NCBI GenBank assembly: GCA_001797365.1
Contig: MGPH01000048.1
Span: 1-54,141 of the forward strand
Direction: 5' to 3'
Length of the DNA stretch: 54,141 bases
Source: Deltaproteobacteria bacterium GWA2_45_12
Lineage (GTDB): Bacteria > UBA10199
The notes beneath the pieces are model-generated. The model had not been told where the DNA came from and ran no database searches. It worked only from the letters and a program-made list of their open reading frames with translations. Positions 24,109 through 33,700 of the stretch are shown here, piece by piece. Position 1 is the first letter of the stretch; each line of letters begins with the position of its first letter. The translations under genes were made by a program, and so were the position numbers.

Positions 24109-24194
24109 CTATACAGAGCGACATAACTCCCCCTCTTAGCTTAAGAGGGGGTTGGGGGGAGTTAATCAGCAAATTAAAATGTCGTTATGTATAG
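24109..24194. mobile_element. MITE-like element with terminal inverted repeats
   Basis: The ends CTATACAGAGCGACA (24109-24123) and TGTCGTTATGTATAG (24180-24194) are inverted repeats of 15 bp with three mismatches. The interior has a nested palindrome (AACTCCCCCTCTTA facing TAAGAGGGGG, then GGGGGGAGTT). No transposase is encoded; length is 86 bp. No clear target-site duplication was identified by eye. Confidence 0.5.
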
Positions 24195-24198
24195 TTTT

Positions 24199-24345
24199 TC
24201 ATAAAATTTCTGTTTCGGTTTCTACCAATGGTTCCGACTTCTCAATAAAAATTTTTTGAGTGATTTCATCCCAGTTTTTTTCCTGGGGGGTGATGATAAT
24301 TTTTTGGGTGGTTTCACTTAAATCGTTTGATGTTTGGGAGTTCAT
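24199..24345 (-). CDS. Small hypothetical protein (48 aa)
   Basis: A 48-residue frame starting at ATG 24345, MNSQTSNDLSETTQKIIITP, ending in VETETEIL. The peptide is rich in Thr, Glu, Ile and Lys. An imperfect internal duplication (TQKIIITPQEKNWDEI / TQKIFIEKSEPLVET) suggests a repeated amphipathic strand. A ribosome-like AAGG lies 9-10 nt upstream. It may form a small operon with the downstream minus-strand ORFs now separated by the MITE-like element. No family recognised. Confidence 0.4.
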   Translation of the reverse strand: MNSQTSNDLSETTQKIIITPQEKNWDEITQKIFIEKSEPLVETETEIL

Positions 24346-24586
24346 GTTGGGGGCCCTTTCCTTCATGGTATTTAACTAAAAGCAAAACGCATGCCAGAAG
24401 TTTTGCGCCTTTAGGATGATGAAAAGATGGGGTTTCTTATAATTTCACCTGATGCTTTTGGTGGTTGAAAGACCATGAAAATGTTTGACTTGCATAAATG
24501 CTGTGGCACACTCACCTCAGTTTTTTGATTATTCATTTAACAAGTCCGCCTTCGCTGAAGCTTCGGCGCGACAAGGGAGGTATTTT

Positions 24587-25288
24587 ATGGATTGGGCTTT
24601 ATTTAATATAGATGGGGTCATGTTTTTGCTCCGTTGGGTTCATTTTATTTTTGGGGTCATCTGGATTGGAATGCTTTATTACTTTAATTATGTGCAGGGG
24701 GAATTTTTTAAGGAAATTGATGCTGGTGTAAAAAATGTGGTGATCACTAAACTAGTGCCACGAGCTTTGTGGTGGTTTAGATGGGGCGCCATGATCACTT
24801 TTCTTTCGGGATGGCTTATTATTACGGGAACGCTTCATTCCGGCGTACCGCTTACCTCATCGTGGGGACTTCTCATTTTATTGGGAGCCACTTTGGGAAG
24901 CCTGATGTGGTTTAATGTTTGGTTTGTGATTTGGCCGGCCCAAAAGGTGGTGATTGCTTCTGCCAACAAGGTTTTGGCAGGGGGGCAGGCTGATCCATCC
25001 GCAGCAGCCCGTGGGGCCAGGGCCCTTGTCGCCAGCCGTACCAATGTGCTTTTTTCATTCCCCATGCTTTTTTTCATGGGAGCGGCCCGCCATTTAATTT
25101 TAAGCCGTGATTTTTCAACTGTGAATTTTGGTTTGGTCGCTATTGTTTTTGGGGTCATTTTTCTTGCTTTGGAATTAAATGCCCTTAAAGGAAAATTGGG
25201 CCCTTTAACGACAATCAAAGGCGTGATTCATAGCGGTGTGGTATTGACAGCCGCGCTCTATGTGATTGTGGAATTGGTAACGCGATAG
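24587..25288 (+). CDS. PuuD-like membrane protein (urate hydroxylase N-terminal domain family)
   Basis: 233 residues from ATG 24587, chosen for the strong GGGAGG ribosome site; the longer frame upstream is repeat-derived (SAFAEASARQG). About seven membrane helices are evident. Conserved-looking elements include FLLRWVHFIFGVIWIGMLYYFNYVQ with a His in the first helix, MWFNVWFVIWPAQKVVI, and SFPMLFFMGAARH. This resembles the membrane domain of PuuD-type urate hydroxylases, in which it is fused to a cytochrome c. Here the cytochrome is encoded separately just downstream. Without other purine genes, urate as the substrate is unproven; it may be a haem-binding redox protein with another donor. Confidence 0.7.
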   Translation: MDWALFNIDGVMFLLRWVHFIFGVIWIGMLYYFNYVQGEFFKEIDAGVKNVVITKLVPRALWWFRWGAMITFLSGWLIITGTLHSGVPLTSSWGLLILLGATLGSLMWFNVWFVIWPAQKVVIASANKVLAGGQADPSAAARGARALVASRTNVLFSFPMLFFMGAARHLILSRDFSTVNFGLVAIVFGVIFLALELNALKGKLGPLTTIKGVIHSGVVLTAALYVIVELVTR

Positions 25289-25295
25289 ATTTTAC

Positions 25296-25325
25296 GTAGG
25301 GGCAGACACATGGGTCTGCCCCTAC
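25296..25325. repeat. GTA...TAC palindrome between puuD-like and cytochrome genes
   Basis: GTAGGGGCAGAC (25296-25307) and GTCTGCCCCTAC (25314-25325) pair perfectly around ACATGG. It lies just after the puuD-like stop and 5 bp before the preferred cytochrome start. An ATG within it could be misread as the cytochrome start. Confidence 0.8.
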
Positions 25326-25330
25326 ATTTT

Positions 25331-25675
25331 ATGATTCTCAAAATTTGTTTTTTCTCTTTCGGTATTTTTTCCCTTTTTTCCTGTTCAAAAAACCAAGGTT
25401 CCCCTCAAACCCAAGAAGATCTTGTGGCGCAGGGCCGTGCCATTTATACTACCCAATGCACTATTTGCCATCATCCTGATCCGACCAAAGACGGCCCTGT
25501 GGGGCCTGCTATTAGTGGCTCATCTAAAGAACTTGTGGAAGCCCGGCTCTTACATCAATCCTACCCCCCCGGCTACCAACCCAAACGCCCCACCCATGTG
25601 ATGCCGGCTTTTCCTTATCTTCAAAAAGATATTGAGGCTTTGGTTCTCTTTTTGGAATCCTCGGCTCAATTGTAA
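25331..25675 (+). CDS. Small lipoprotein cytochrome c
   Basis: 114 residues from ATG 25331; an in-frame ATG at 25310 lies inside a palindrome and is less likely. The signal peptide ends in a good lipobox (SLFSC, Cys 18). The single haem motif is CTICH, and HVMPAFPYL provides a likely Met axial ligand, as in class I cytochromes. The domain from about residue 35 to the end fits cytochrome c with a closing helix KDIEALVLFLES. It sits directly after the PuuD-like gene. In PuuD proteins the same two domains are fused, so it is probably the electron acceptor of that membrane protein. Confidence 0.85.
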   Translation: MILKICFFSFGIFSLFSCSKNQGSPQTQEDLVAQGRAIYTTQCTICHHPDPTKDGPVGPAISGSSKELVEARLLHQSYPPGYQPKRPTHVMPAFPYLQKDIEALVLFLESSAQL

Positions 25676-25828
25676 TCATGTTGATTATGGGGAAATTGAA
25701 AAATAACAATAAGAAGCATGCCCTATTACCTTTCTGGATTTGACTGAGATGAATTCGGTGTTTGTTTCTTTGGATTATTCTTGTTACCTTTTACAAGGAT
25801 GAAGATTTTTTAGAAAAGAGGTCTCCTT

Positions 25829-27442
25829 ATGAAGGATCAGCCATGGGCCACTTTTGTTCTAGTTTTCTTTTTTGTTAGTTGTTCAGGGGCACCTTCCTCA
25901 ACATCCAATACAGAGTCGGATAATCAATTTTCAGATAATGATAGCTGTGGCGATAATATTTGCAGCCAAGATGAAACAAACCTGAATTGCGAAGCCGATT
26001 GTCCAGTTCCTTTACCGGCATTGAGTTGTGGAGATGGTATTTGTAACAATAACGAAACAACCCAAAGCTGTGTTGTTGATTGTCCAGCCCCACCGCCTCT
26101 TGGGCTGCGCTGTGGTGATAAAATTTGTAGCCCAGGGGAGACAAACCTGAATTGTGCGGTGGACTGCCCAGATGCACCCCCTCCACCACCCGCTCCACGT
26201 TGTGGAGATGGTGTATGTAATAATGGTGAAACAAACCTGACGTGTGCAGCCGATTGCCCAGCCGCACCTCCCCCTCCGCCACCTCCAGCTTGTGGGGACA
26301 ATCAAGTGAATCCAGGGGAACAATGCGATGATGGAAATCAGGCCAATGGCGATGGTTGTAGCGCCAATTGCCAAATTGAAATTGTGGCTGACCGAAATCA
26401 GTTGGTCACTTTAGGGCGCCTCCCCAATATTCCCGCTGCATGTTTTGAAGGCTCGCTTTGCCATTGGGATGCACTTGCCGTAAGTCCCGATGGCACACGC
26501 ATTGCTGCCGCGTATCGGCACGAGGTCCAAAGAAACATTGTCGGTGGGCTTATGTCATGGACTCTTAATGCCCAGGGCCAATGGGTTTTTGCGTGGGATA
26601 CAGGCAGTGGCCAAAATCCCATACGTGTATGGAGCGAGGGTTGTGACTTTCATCCAAGTTTAGCCCGCATTTACTGTGCTCATCAACCTTTGCCCGATTT
26701 GTCACGGACAGAGTTGCTTGTTTTTAATGCGACCAATGGGCAACTGCTCAATCGTGTTTCTGTACCCACAAATAGCCGGAATGCGCAGGACGAACCTTAT
26801 TTTGGGGATAGTGCCCGGGTTTCTCCCGATGGAACTTGGGTGGCCATGACTCAAGGAGTTAATGCGGAAGGTGCTCTTTCTCAGGTGATTGTTTTTGCTA
26901 CTAACGATGTAGCTAACGCTGCCACACGAAGCGCCCTGAACATGGCTTTTCCCGATGAAGTGGTTTTCAGTCAGGATAGTCGCTTCCTCTATGCAAGTTT
27001 GTTTACAAGTGGCCAGGTGAAGCGCATGGCACTCCAACAAGAAAGATGGGTCGATGGTGGAAACCTTGAAGCTTGGTGGAGCGTGGCAGGGATGGATGTG
27101 GATGGATTTAATCGCCTTGTTGTGAATCGGTGGAGCCATCCGGATCGGCGAGTTATTATTATCACTCCAAATAATAACTGGGCTGCAAGTGACGTGCGGG
27201 GTGTGGCCAATATTGATGGTACCAGTTATGACCTGTGTGCTGATTCACGTCTTAATTTTGGCAACATGGCGTGGGCTGTAAGTCAAGATGGGCAAGCTCA
27301 AGCCATTAATACTGAAACGGGTAATATTTTGGGCGTTGGGCAAATAAATCCTGTGAATGGCAATGGCATCAGCATGAGTTGCGCTCGCCAAACAGGGCAG
27401 CCCTTTATCATCTCTGAAGGAACCCTGTGGACGTGGGAATAA
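25829..27442 (+). CDS. Cysteine-repeat lipoprotein with C-terminal beta-propeller-like domain
   Basis: 537 residues. A signal peptide ends in FFFVSCSG (lipobox, Cys 18). Residues about 40-150 hold four tandem repeats of the form CGDxxCxxxETxxxCxxDCP at roughly 27-30-residue spacing, separated by Pro-rich linkers. A fifth unit is a DUF4215-like repeat (NPGEQCDDGNQANGDGCSAN, about 154-184). The rest, about 190-537, has WD/propeller-like blades (VSPDGTRIAAAYRHE, VSPDGTWVAMTQ, FSQDSRFLYASL). The protein is anchored to a membrane and exposed. The same DUF4215 signature recurs in the next, giant gene, suggesting a shared surface system. Ligand unknown. Confidence 0.8.
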   Translation: MKDQPWATFVLVFFFVSCSGAPSSTSNTESDNQFSDNDSCGDNICSQDETNLNCEADCPVPLPALSCGDGICNNNETTQSCVVDCPAPPPLGLRCGDKICSPGETNLNCAVDCPDAPPPPPAPRCGDGVCNNGETNLTCAADCPAAPPPPPPPACGDNQVNPGEQCDDGNQANGDGCSANCQIEIVADRNQLVTLGRLPNIPAACFEGSLCHWDALAVSPDGTRIAAAYRHEVQRNIVGGLMSWTLNAQGQWVFAWDTGSGQNPIRVWSEGCDFHPSLARIYCAHQPLPDLSRTELLVFNATNGQLLNRVSVPTNSRNAQDEPYFGDSARVSPDGTWVAMTQGVNAEGALSQVIVFATNDVANAATRSALNMAFPDEVVFSQDSRFLYASLFTSGQVKRMALQQERWVDGGNLEAWWSVAGMDVDGFNRLVVNRWSHPDRRVIIITPNNNWAASDVRGVANIDGTSYDLCADSRLNFGNMAWAVSQDGQAQAINTETGNILGVGQINPVNGNGISMSCARQTGQPFIISEGTLWTWE

Positions 27443-27769
27443 TTGATTTGCTTCATCATGTTCCTTTCGCTTCCTTTTTATTTAAGTTCGGAAAGCAAAC
27501 GCCTTGCCTCTGTTATCTTTACCACCTCAAATAACACAAAACATAAAACTCCATAGACAGGATAAAGACAAATTTGTTCTCAAACTGAGAACCATGTCAT
27601 TTTGAAATATATACTTTTTACCGCCCTGCTTGAGGGGGTATTTTTTATTTCACCTTCTGCTGATTTAACCACATAATAATAAAAGATATTTTACAAATTT
27701 AAAATAGGGTTATTTTTTACCCTTTTGGCCTTTCTTTTGCACTTATCCAGTCGGGTATCAATTTTATAT
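27443..27769. promoter_or_regulatory. Leader region of the giant surface protein gene
   Basis: This 327-bp gap contains no convincing gene. It holds a perfect dyad GTTCTCA-AAC-TGAGAAC (27576-27592), which could be a regulator site, and a terminator-like hairpin at 27619-27650. The last 120 bp are AT-rich and probably include the promoter of the downstream gene. No clear -35/-10 pair stands out, and no strong ribosome site precedes ATG 27770. Confidence 0.4.
27619..27650 (+). terminator. Intrinsic terminator candidate
   Basis: TACCGCCCT (27619-27627) pairs with AGGGGGTA (27633-27640) with one bulged G, followed by TTTTTTATTT. It lies about 180 bp after the cysteine-repeat lipoprotein stop and 120 bp before the giant gene, and probably separates their transcripts. 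Confidence 0.55.
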
Positions 27770-30700
27770 ATGAACCGACTTATTTCTCAAATTCTTTGGG
27801 GGCTTGTTTTTATTTCCCTTCTTTTTTTGTCTTTTGAAGGATGGGGAGCCAATTCCATTGTTCGAAAAGCAGTCGTTTATTATGTGAATTCGGAGTTTGG
27901 CAGTGATACCAACTCCTGTCTTTCTTCCGGTGCGGGGGCTTGCAAAACGATTCAGACTGCTATTGATTTGGCCGGCTTTGGAGACAGAGTTTTTATTGAA
28001 AAAGGGATTCATGTTCCCCAAGTATCTATTACGTTTCGAGGTAAACCCCTCACGCTTGAATGTGAAAATAGGCTTCATACTTTTATTCGTCCGGCACCTT
28101 ATATTCCTGCTTTCACTTTTAGTGGGGCGGAATCCTTTTTTAGTGTCGTGCGTGGATGCACCATTCAACCTACGAGTGCGGGGGCTTTTTCATTAAATAA
28201 TGGTTCGGCAGTTACCATCGAAGGAAATATCATTTCCTTGTCTGATCATAATAGTAATTGGGCCCTAAGTTCTTGGGGAGCCGGCTCCTTTATTTTCAGG
28301 AACAATATCGTTCGCGGAGGCTCGGGTATTTATGCCGACGGGGGGAGCGATGTAAGCCCCATCCAAATTTATAACAATACTTGCATTCAATGTAATACCG
28401 CTTTCACCACCGCAGGGGTCGCCAACCACGTGAAGATGTGGAACAACCTGGCTTATGGCGTGGAAAACGGTTTGGCAGGATGCAGTGCACTCTTTCCCGC
28501 GCAAAATAATCTTGTGGCCATGGTCAATGTTTCTAGGTGGGATGCGGCCTGTGCCGGTGGCCTCGAGGAGGACCCACGTTTCATCCATGATTTTATGGGG
28601 CGCATTGAAAAGGCCGACATGCATTCCGTGACGGTGAAGGGGGCCAACTGGGTCAGGGATGAATGGAAGGGAGAATTTTTTTGTAATCTGAGTTCGGTGC
28701 CCTATCCACGATGTTTCCTTGTTGATTCCAATACCGCCGACACGCTGTACGCCTACGACGGTGAAGGTTGGGTCAGCAATATGAGTAATCCGGATGATGT
28801 TTTGGTGATTACCCGTTTGGCCTATGGAAGTCTTTCGCCGGCGGCATGCAATGGCAACGCCACATATCCCCCGGTTGATGTTTATGGGAACAATTTTGGT
28901 TGTGCCGATGTAGGGGCTGTGGCTCATGCAGGTGAGGAGGGTCTTGATCCGGACCTTAAGGAATTATTTGTGGCCGAAAACGGTTCGGATACCGGAAATT
29001 GCCGGGACAACAAGAAACCCTGCGCAAGCCTTGTCTATGCTTATAGCCAATCGGTTAAGGATGATACTGTTCGGGTGGCTCCCGGTGATTATTCCCTTCC
29101 ATCAACCATTCAAATAGCCGCCAAAGGGGTTTCCATAACAGGGGCAGGAACAACGGGGACAAACATAACCCGTCTGGTTTCCCAGGCAACGACAATTTTT
29201 GACTGCACGTCAGGTGTTGGCTCTGAGGCGAGTCTTTCCAATTTTGTTCTCCAAATGCCGTGGTCCAGGGGGGCGGGGGTATCTGTTCGCGGTATTTGCC
29301 ATTGGGATATAAATCATAATGTTTTTTCCCTCATGGAAGGTACGGCTGTTACAGGTTGGACAGGGGGTGTTGGAACCTCGATGACAAATAATATCGTGGT
29401 GGATGCCTGGACGGGGGCCTATGGGGCTTATACGGCTCCCTTTGATGTTCACCGCAACACTTTCATTGGGGGGCGCAGCACCTACGGTAACAGACAAAAT
29501 AATATTATCGCCTTCTCATCCCTTGATACCTGCAATGCAAGCAATCCCGCTTCCCAAAATGATGTTTATGGAACCAATAGCTTTTATGAAAGTGGATGCA
29601 GTGGAAATGGCAATTTAGCCCTTGATCCCCAATTCGGGGGAGACACAGGTTTTGCAGAAATCATTGAATCCAAAACCCTCATTGATTGCGGAGCGGATTG
29701 GGCCCCCAATCAATGGAAGGGCTTTTTTCTTATCCTTAATAATCATGGTTTCTGGATTGAATCAAATACACAGAATTCACTGACCGTCGCTACCGGCCGT
29801 CTTGACTGGTATGGCAAAGGAGGGGACTCTTATCTCATCACCAATCTGGCTCCTTGTAACGAGGCTGTTTTGAGCATGGGGGCTGTTGATAATGCTGAAT
29901 GCCTGCAAGGAAAAGCCTTAACAGATAAAATGGTTTCGGGCTTTCAAATCGTCCAAGAAGATGGCGTATCCCTCTGCAAACTTCCCGACCCTATTTGTGG
30001 CAATGGTAAAATTGAAAAGGGTGAGGAATGTGATGATGGCAATTTAAGCAACAACGATACCTGCACTTCTGCGTGCCAGGTTCAGACCTGTACACAGGAA
30101 AAATGTGACGGTGTGGATAATGACTGCGATGGTTTTACAGACGAAGGGGATGCCATTGATATGAAGCGGTTTTATTACGATGCCGACCATGATGGTTATG
30201 GGGATGCGGGAAGTGCTGGTCTTACGGGTTGTCAGGCGATGGATGGCTATATTGAGCAAGGGGGGGATTGCAATGATTATGATGGAACGGTTCATCCCAA
30301 TTTTACCGGCCCTGACACTTGTGATGCCAAAGACAACGACTGCGATGGTCGTGTGGATGAAGATTATATCCCCAATCCCACCATGTGTGGTGTGGGCGTC
30401 TGTTTGAATGCCGGTCAAAGGGAATGCGTTGCCGGCCAGTTGGTCGATACGTGTACGGCCAATGCCCCGTCGGCTGAACTATGCGGCAATAACACCGATG
30501 ATGATTGCGATGGCCAAACTGATGAAGGTTTTGATGTGGGTGATGTTTGCCAGACAGGTGTGGGCGCCTGTAAGGCCGATGGCCACAAGGTTTGTAGCGC
30601 CGATGGACTTTCTACCACCTGTGATGCCGTGGCAGGTTTTGCCATGGAAGAACAATGCGGTAACCAGAAGGATGACAATTGTGATGGTGCGGTGGACGAA

Positions 30701-33700
30701 GGTTTTGAAGAATTGGCCAAGGATTGTTCAGACGGTTTTGGGGCCTGTGCTGCTTCCGGCAAAATGGTGTGTTCCCCAGACGGCCACTCTCTTGTGTGCA
30801 ATGCCGCTATGAAACCGGCGATGCCTGAAGTGTGTGACGGTGTGGATAATGACTGCGACAGTCAAATAGACAATGTGGCGGGGGCCGGAGACTATTGCAC
30901 GGCTGGTGAAGGCCAATGCTGGCGCGATGGTGTGATGGCCTGCCAGGGTGGAGCGCTTGTTTGTACGGCGCAAGCAGGGGAGCCTGTTGTTGAAGAAGGG
31001 GATTTGTGCGGAAATTATCTCGATGATGATTGCGATGGTGTCATTGATCAAAACGATGACGATTGCCGGGCTCTTTGCCCCGATGGAAGCCGGGCCGTGG
31101 CCAGTGTGGGAGGTATAAACCAGTTTGTTAATATAAATGATGGAAGTGCTGTGGCCCAAGTGAAGCGCTTTGTGAGACTTAACGAAGGGGATGTCCAGAC
31201 CTTTGTGGGGGTTGGTGCCGATTCCAAAGTTTATTCCATTGATGGGGTTACCCACAACGTAACCCAGGTTTTGGGTGTTAATTCCATTCCTCAAGATGAA
31301 AAAATAATCGATGCCGCTTTTGACTCAAATAATGATGTTATTGTGTTAACGGATCAAAGTGATGTTTATCGCATAGCGGGGGATCAGGCTAATTTTGTGG
31401 TCCATATTGAAAATGCTTCAAAACTGGTCAGCGGAAAACGTTCCTCTTACAACGCCCTTGTTTCTGATATCTATTCGGGGACGAATTCTTTTAAATCTAT
31501 TAATTCCTCCGGAATAGAGGATCCTGAAATTTCTTCTGTAGAGGGAGCCATGGGGCTTGTTGCTTACAACCCTGAACTTCCAGGATATGAGGGGGGTGTT
31601 TATGAAATAGGCTCTGCGGAATTAAGCGATGATTCGTATAACGCCATTTCTGATTATTCTCCTGAATCATATCCCGCATACACTATTTCTGATTCATACA
31701 ATGGCATCTCTCAAATTCAGTCTGAAGTCTATGTGGTGACCAGTGACAATTTCATTGATCGTTTATATGGCGATAACACTGTTGAATTGATTGCCGACAT
31801 GAATGGCATGGGCCAGCTTCACGATGTGGCGACGACGGGATCGGAAGTTTATGTGGCCTATGGAAACCGGATTGCCCGTTTTTACCCTGGTTCCGGCCTG
31901 ACGGTGACGCAGAATAATGCCGACGTTCAAATGACACAAGTGGCCCAGTTTGATGCAGGGGGTGTTCTTCGTGGATTAGCCCTGGATGCCCAGGCAAGCG
32001 AGGTTTATGTGGCCTCTGATGCCGGGGTTTATAGTGTGGATGCCTATGGGTTTGATAAGTCATTTAGGAAAATATCCGACACAATCATTGATGGAAATAT
32101 TCAATTTGTTCCCAGTTTGTGTGGAGGCCCCGATGCCGTTATTGAAGTGCCCTGTGCCGGAGGTGACGTAGATGAGGATGGGCTCTGTGATGAATCGGAT
32201 AATTGCAAGGAAGTGGCAAATGCCGATCAGGCCGATGCTGATGGCGATGGTGCCGGGGATCTTTGTGACGCGGCTTGCCCTAACGACGCTGCCAACGATG
32301 GGGACGCCGATGGTATTTGCGGAGCGTTAGACAATTGTGAAGAAGCCGCGAATCCGGATCAGGCCGATGCCGATGGCGATGGTGTGGGCGATGTGTGTGA
32401 TCCTCCTTCATGCGGCAATGGAGTTTTGGAAAAAGAAGAACTGTGCGACGACGGCAATCAAACCGCGGGGGATGGATGTAATGAATCATGTCAGATTGAA
32501 GAATGCCAAACAGGGAATGTAGAAGTCTGTGCTGTTGATGCTGCCAAGGGCGTTTGCTTGCAGGGGGAGAGAGTCTGCGTTGTGGGTAAATGGGCCCAAT
32601 GTGTGCAGACAGTGACCCCTTCTGTTGAAGCCTGTGATGGTGTCGATAACGATTGTGATGGCACCATTGATAATGACATCCCGGCGGATAGTTGCAGTAC
32701 GGGTTTGGAAGGTGTTTGCAGTACGGGTACACAAATTTGTCAGAGTGGAAATCTTGTTTGCAAACAGGATAAACACCCCTTGCTCGAAACATGTGATGGG
32801 GCCGATAACGATTGCGATGGAAGCGTGGATGAAAATGCCTCGGATGCCAAGACTTGGTATGCCGATGCCGATAATGATGGTTTTGGCGGGGCCCAGTCAG
32901 TAAAAGCCTGCACGCCTCCCAGTGGTTATAAAGATACGACCAATGATTGTGCCGATAATGATGCCAATCGTTACCCCGGGGCCTTTGATTCCTGTGATGG
33001 TGTGGATAACGATTGTGATGGCCGGGCCGATGAAGATTTTGCGCTTGGAGATTCGTGCAACATCCATAACGGGGAAGGTTGTTCCGAGGACGGAAAATAT
33101 GCCTGCAGTGCCGATGGCCGCAGTGTGGAATGCAAGGTGACTGAGGAAGTTAATAAAAATGAGTGCGGTGTTTGTGGTGGCACCAAAATAAGTGGTCTTG
33201 GCAATGCCTGTTCCCAAACTAATGAAGATGGCTGTAAGGAAGAAGGAAGCCTTGTCTGTAATGCAGATGGCAATGGAACCCAGTGCCAATCCAATGGTCC
33301 CGTATTTAAAAATAGCTGCGGCGTTTGTGGCGGGGCCACTCTGACCGATGTGAACACTTCGTGCACTTTTGCCGATCAAACAACCGGCTGCAATGAAGCA
33401 GGGATGCGTGAATGCGCCGGTGATGGTCAATTCACCCAATGTAAATCGATTGCAACAGTTGAAAAGAATTCATGTGGCGTATGCGGTGGGCCGGAAGTTT
33501 CAGGTGTTGGGGATGCTTGCACGGTGAAAAACGCCAATGGTTGCCAAGACAAGGGGACTTGGCAATGCAGCGCTTCTGGCATGGGCCGTGAGTGTGTGAT
33601 TACCACGCCTGCCACCCTGAATGCGTGCGGTTTGTGTGATGGGACGCCCATAATCAATGCGCCCAACACCACCTGTACCCAGGAAGTCAATGAATGTGAA

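Noticed and set aside
24485-24586. A longer N-terminus for the PuuD-like protein.
   Set aside because: The residues SAFAEASARQG are a typical dispersed-repeat translation, and a strong ribosome site precedes the ATG at 24587.
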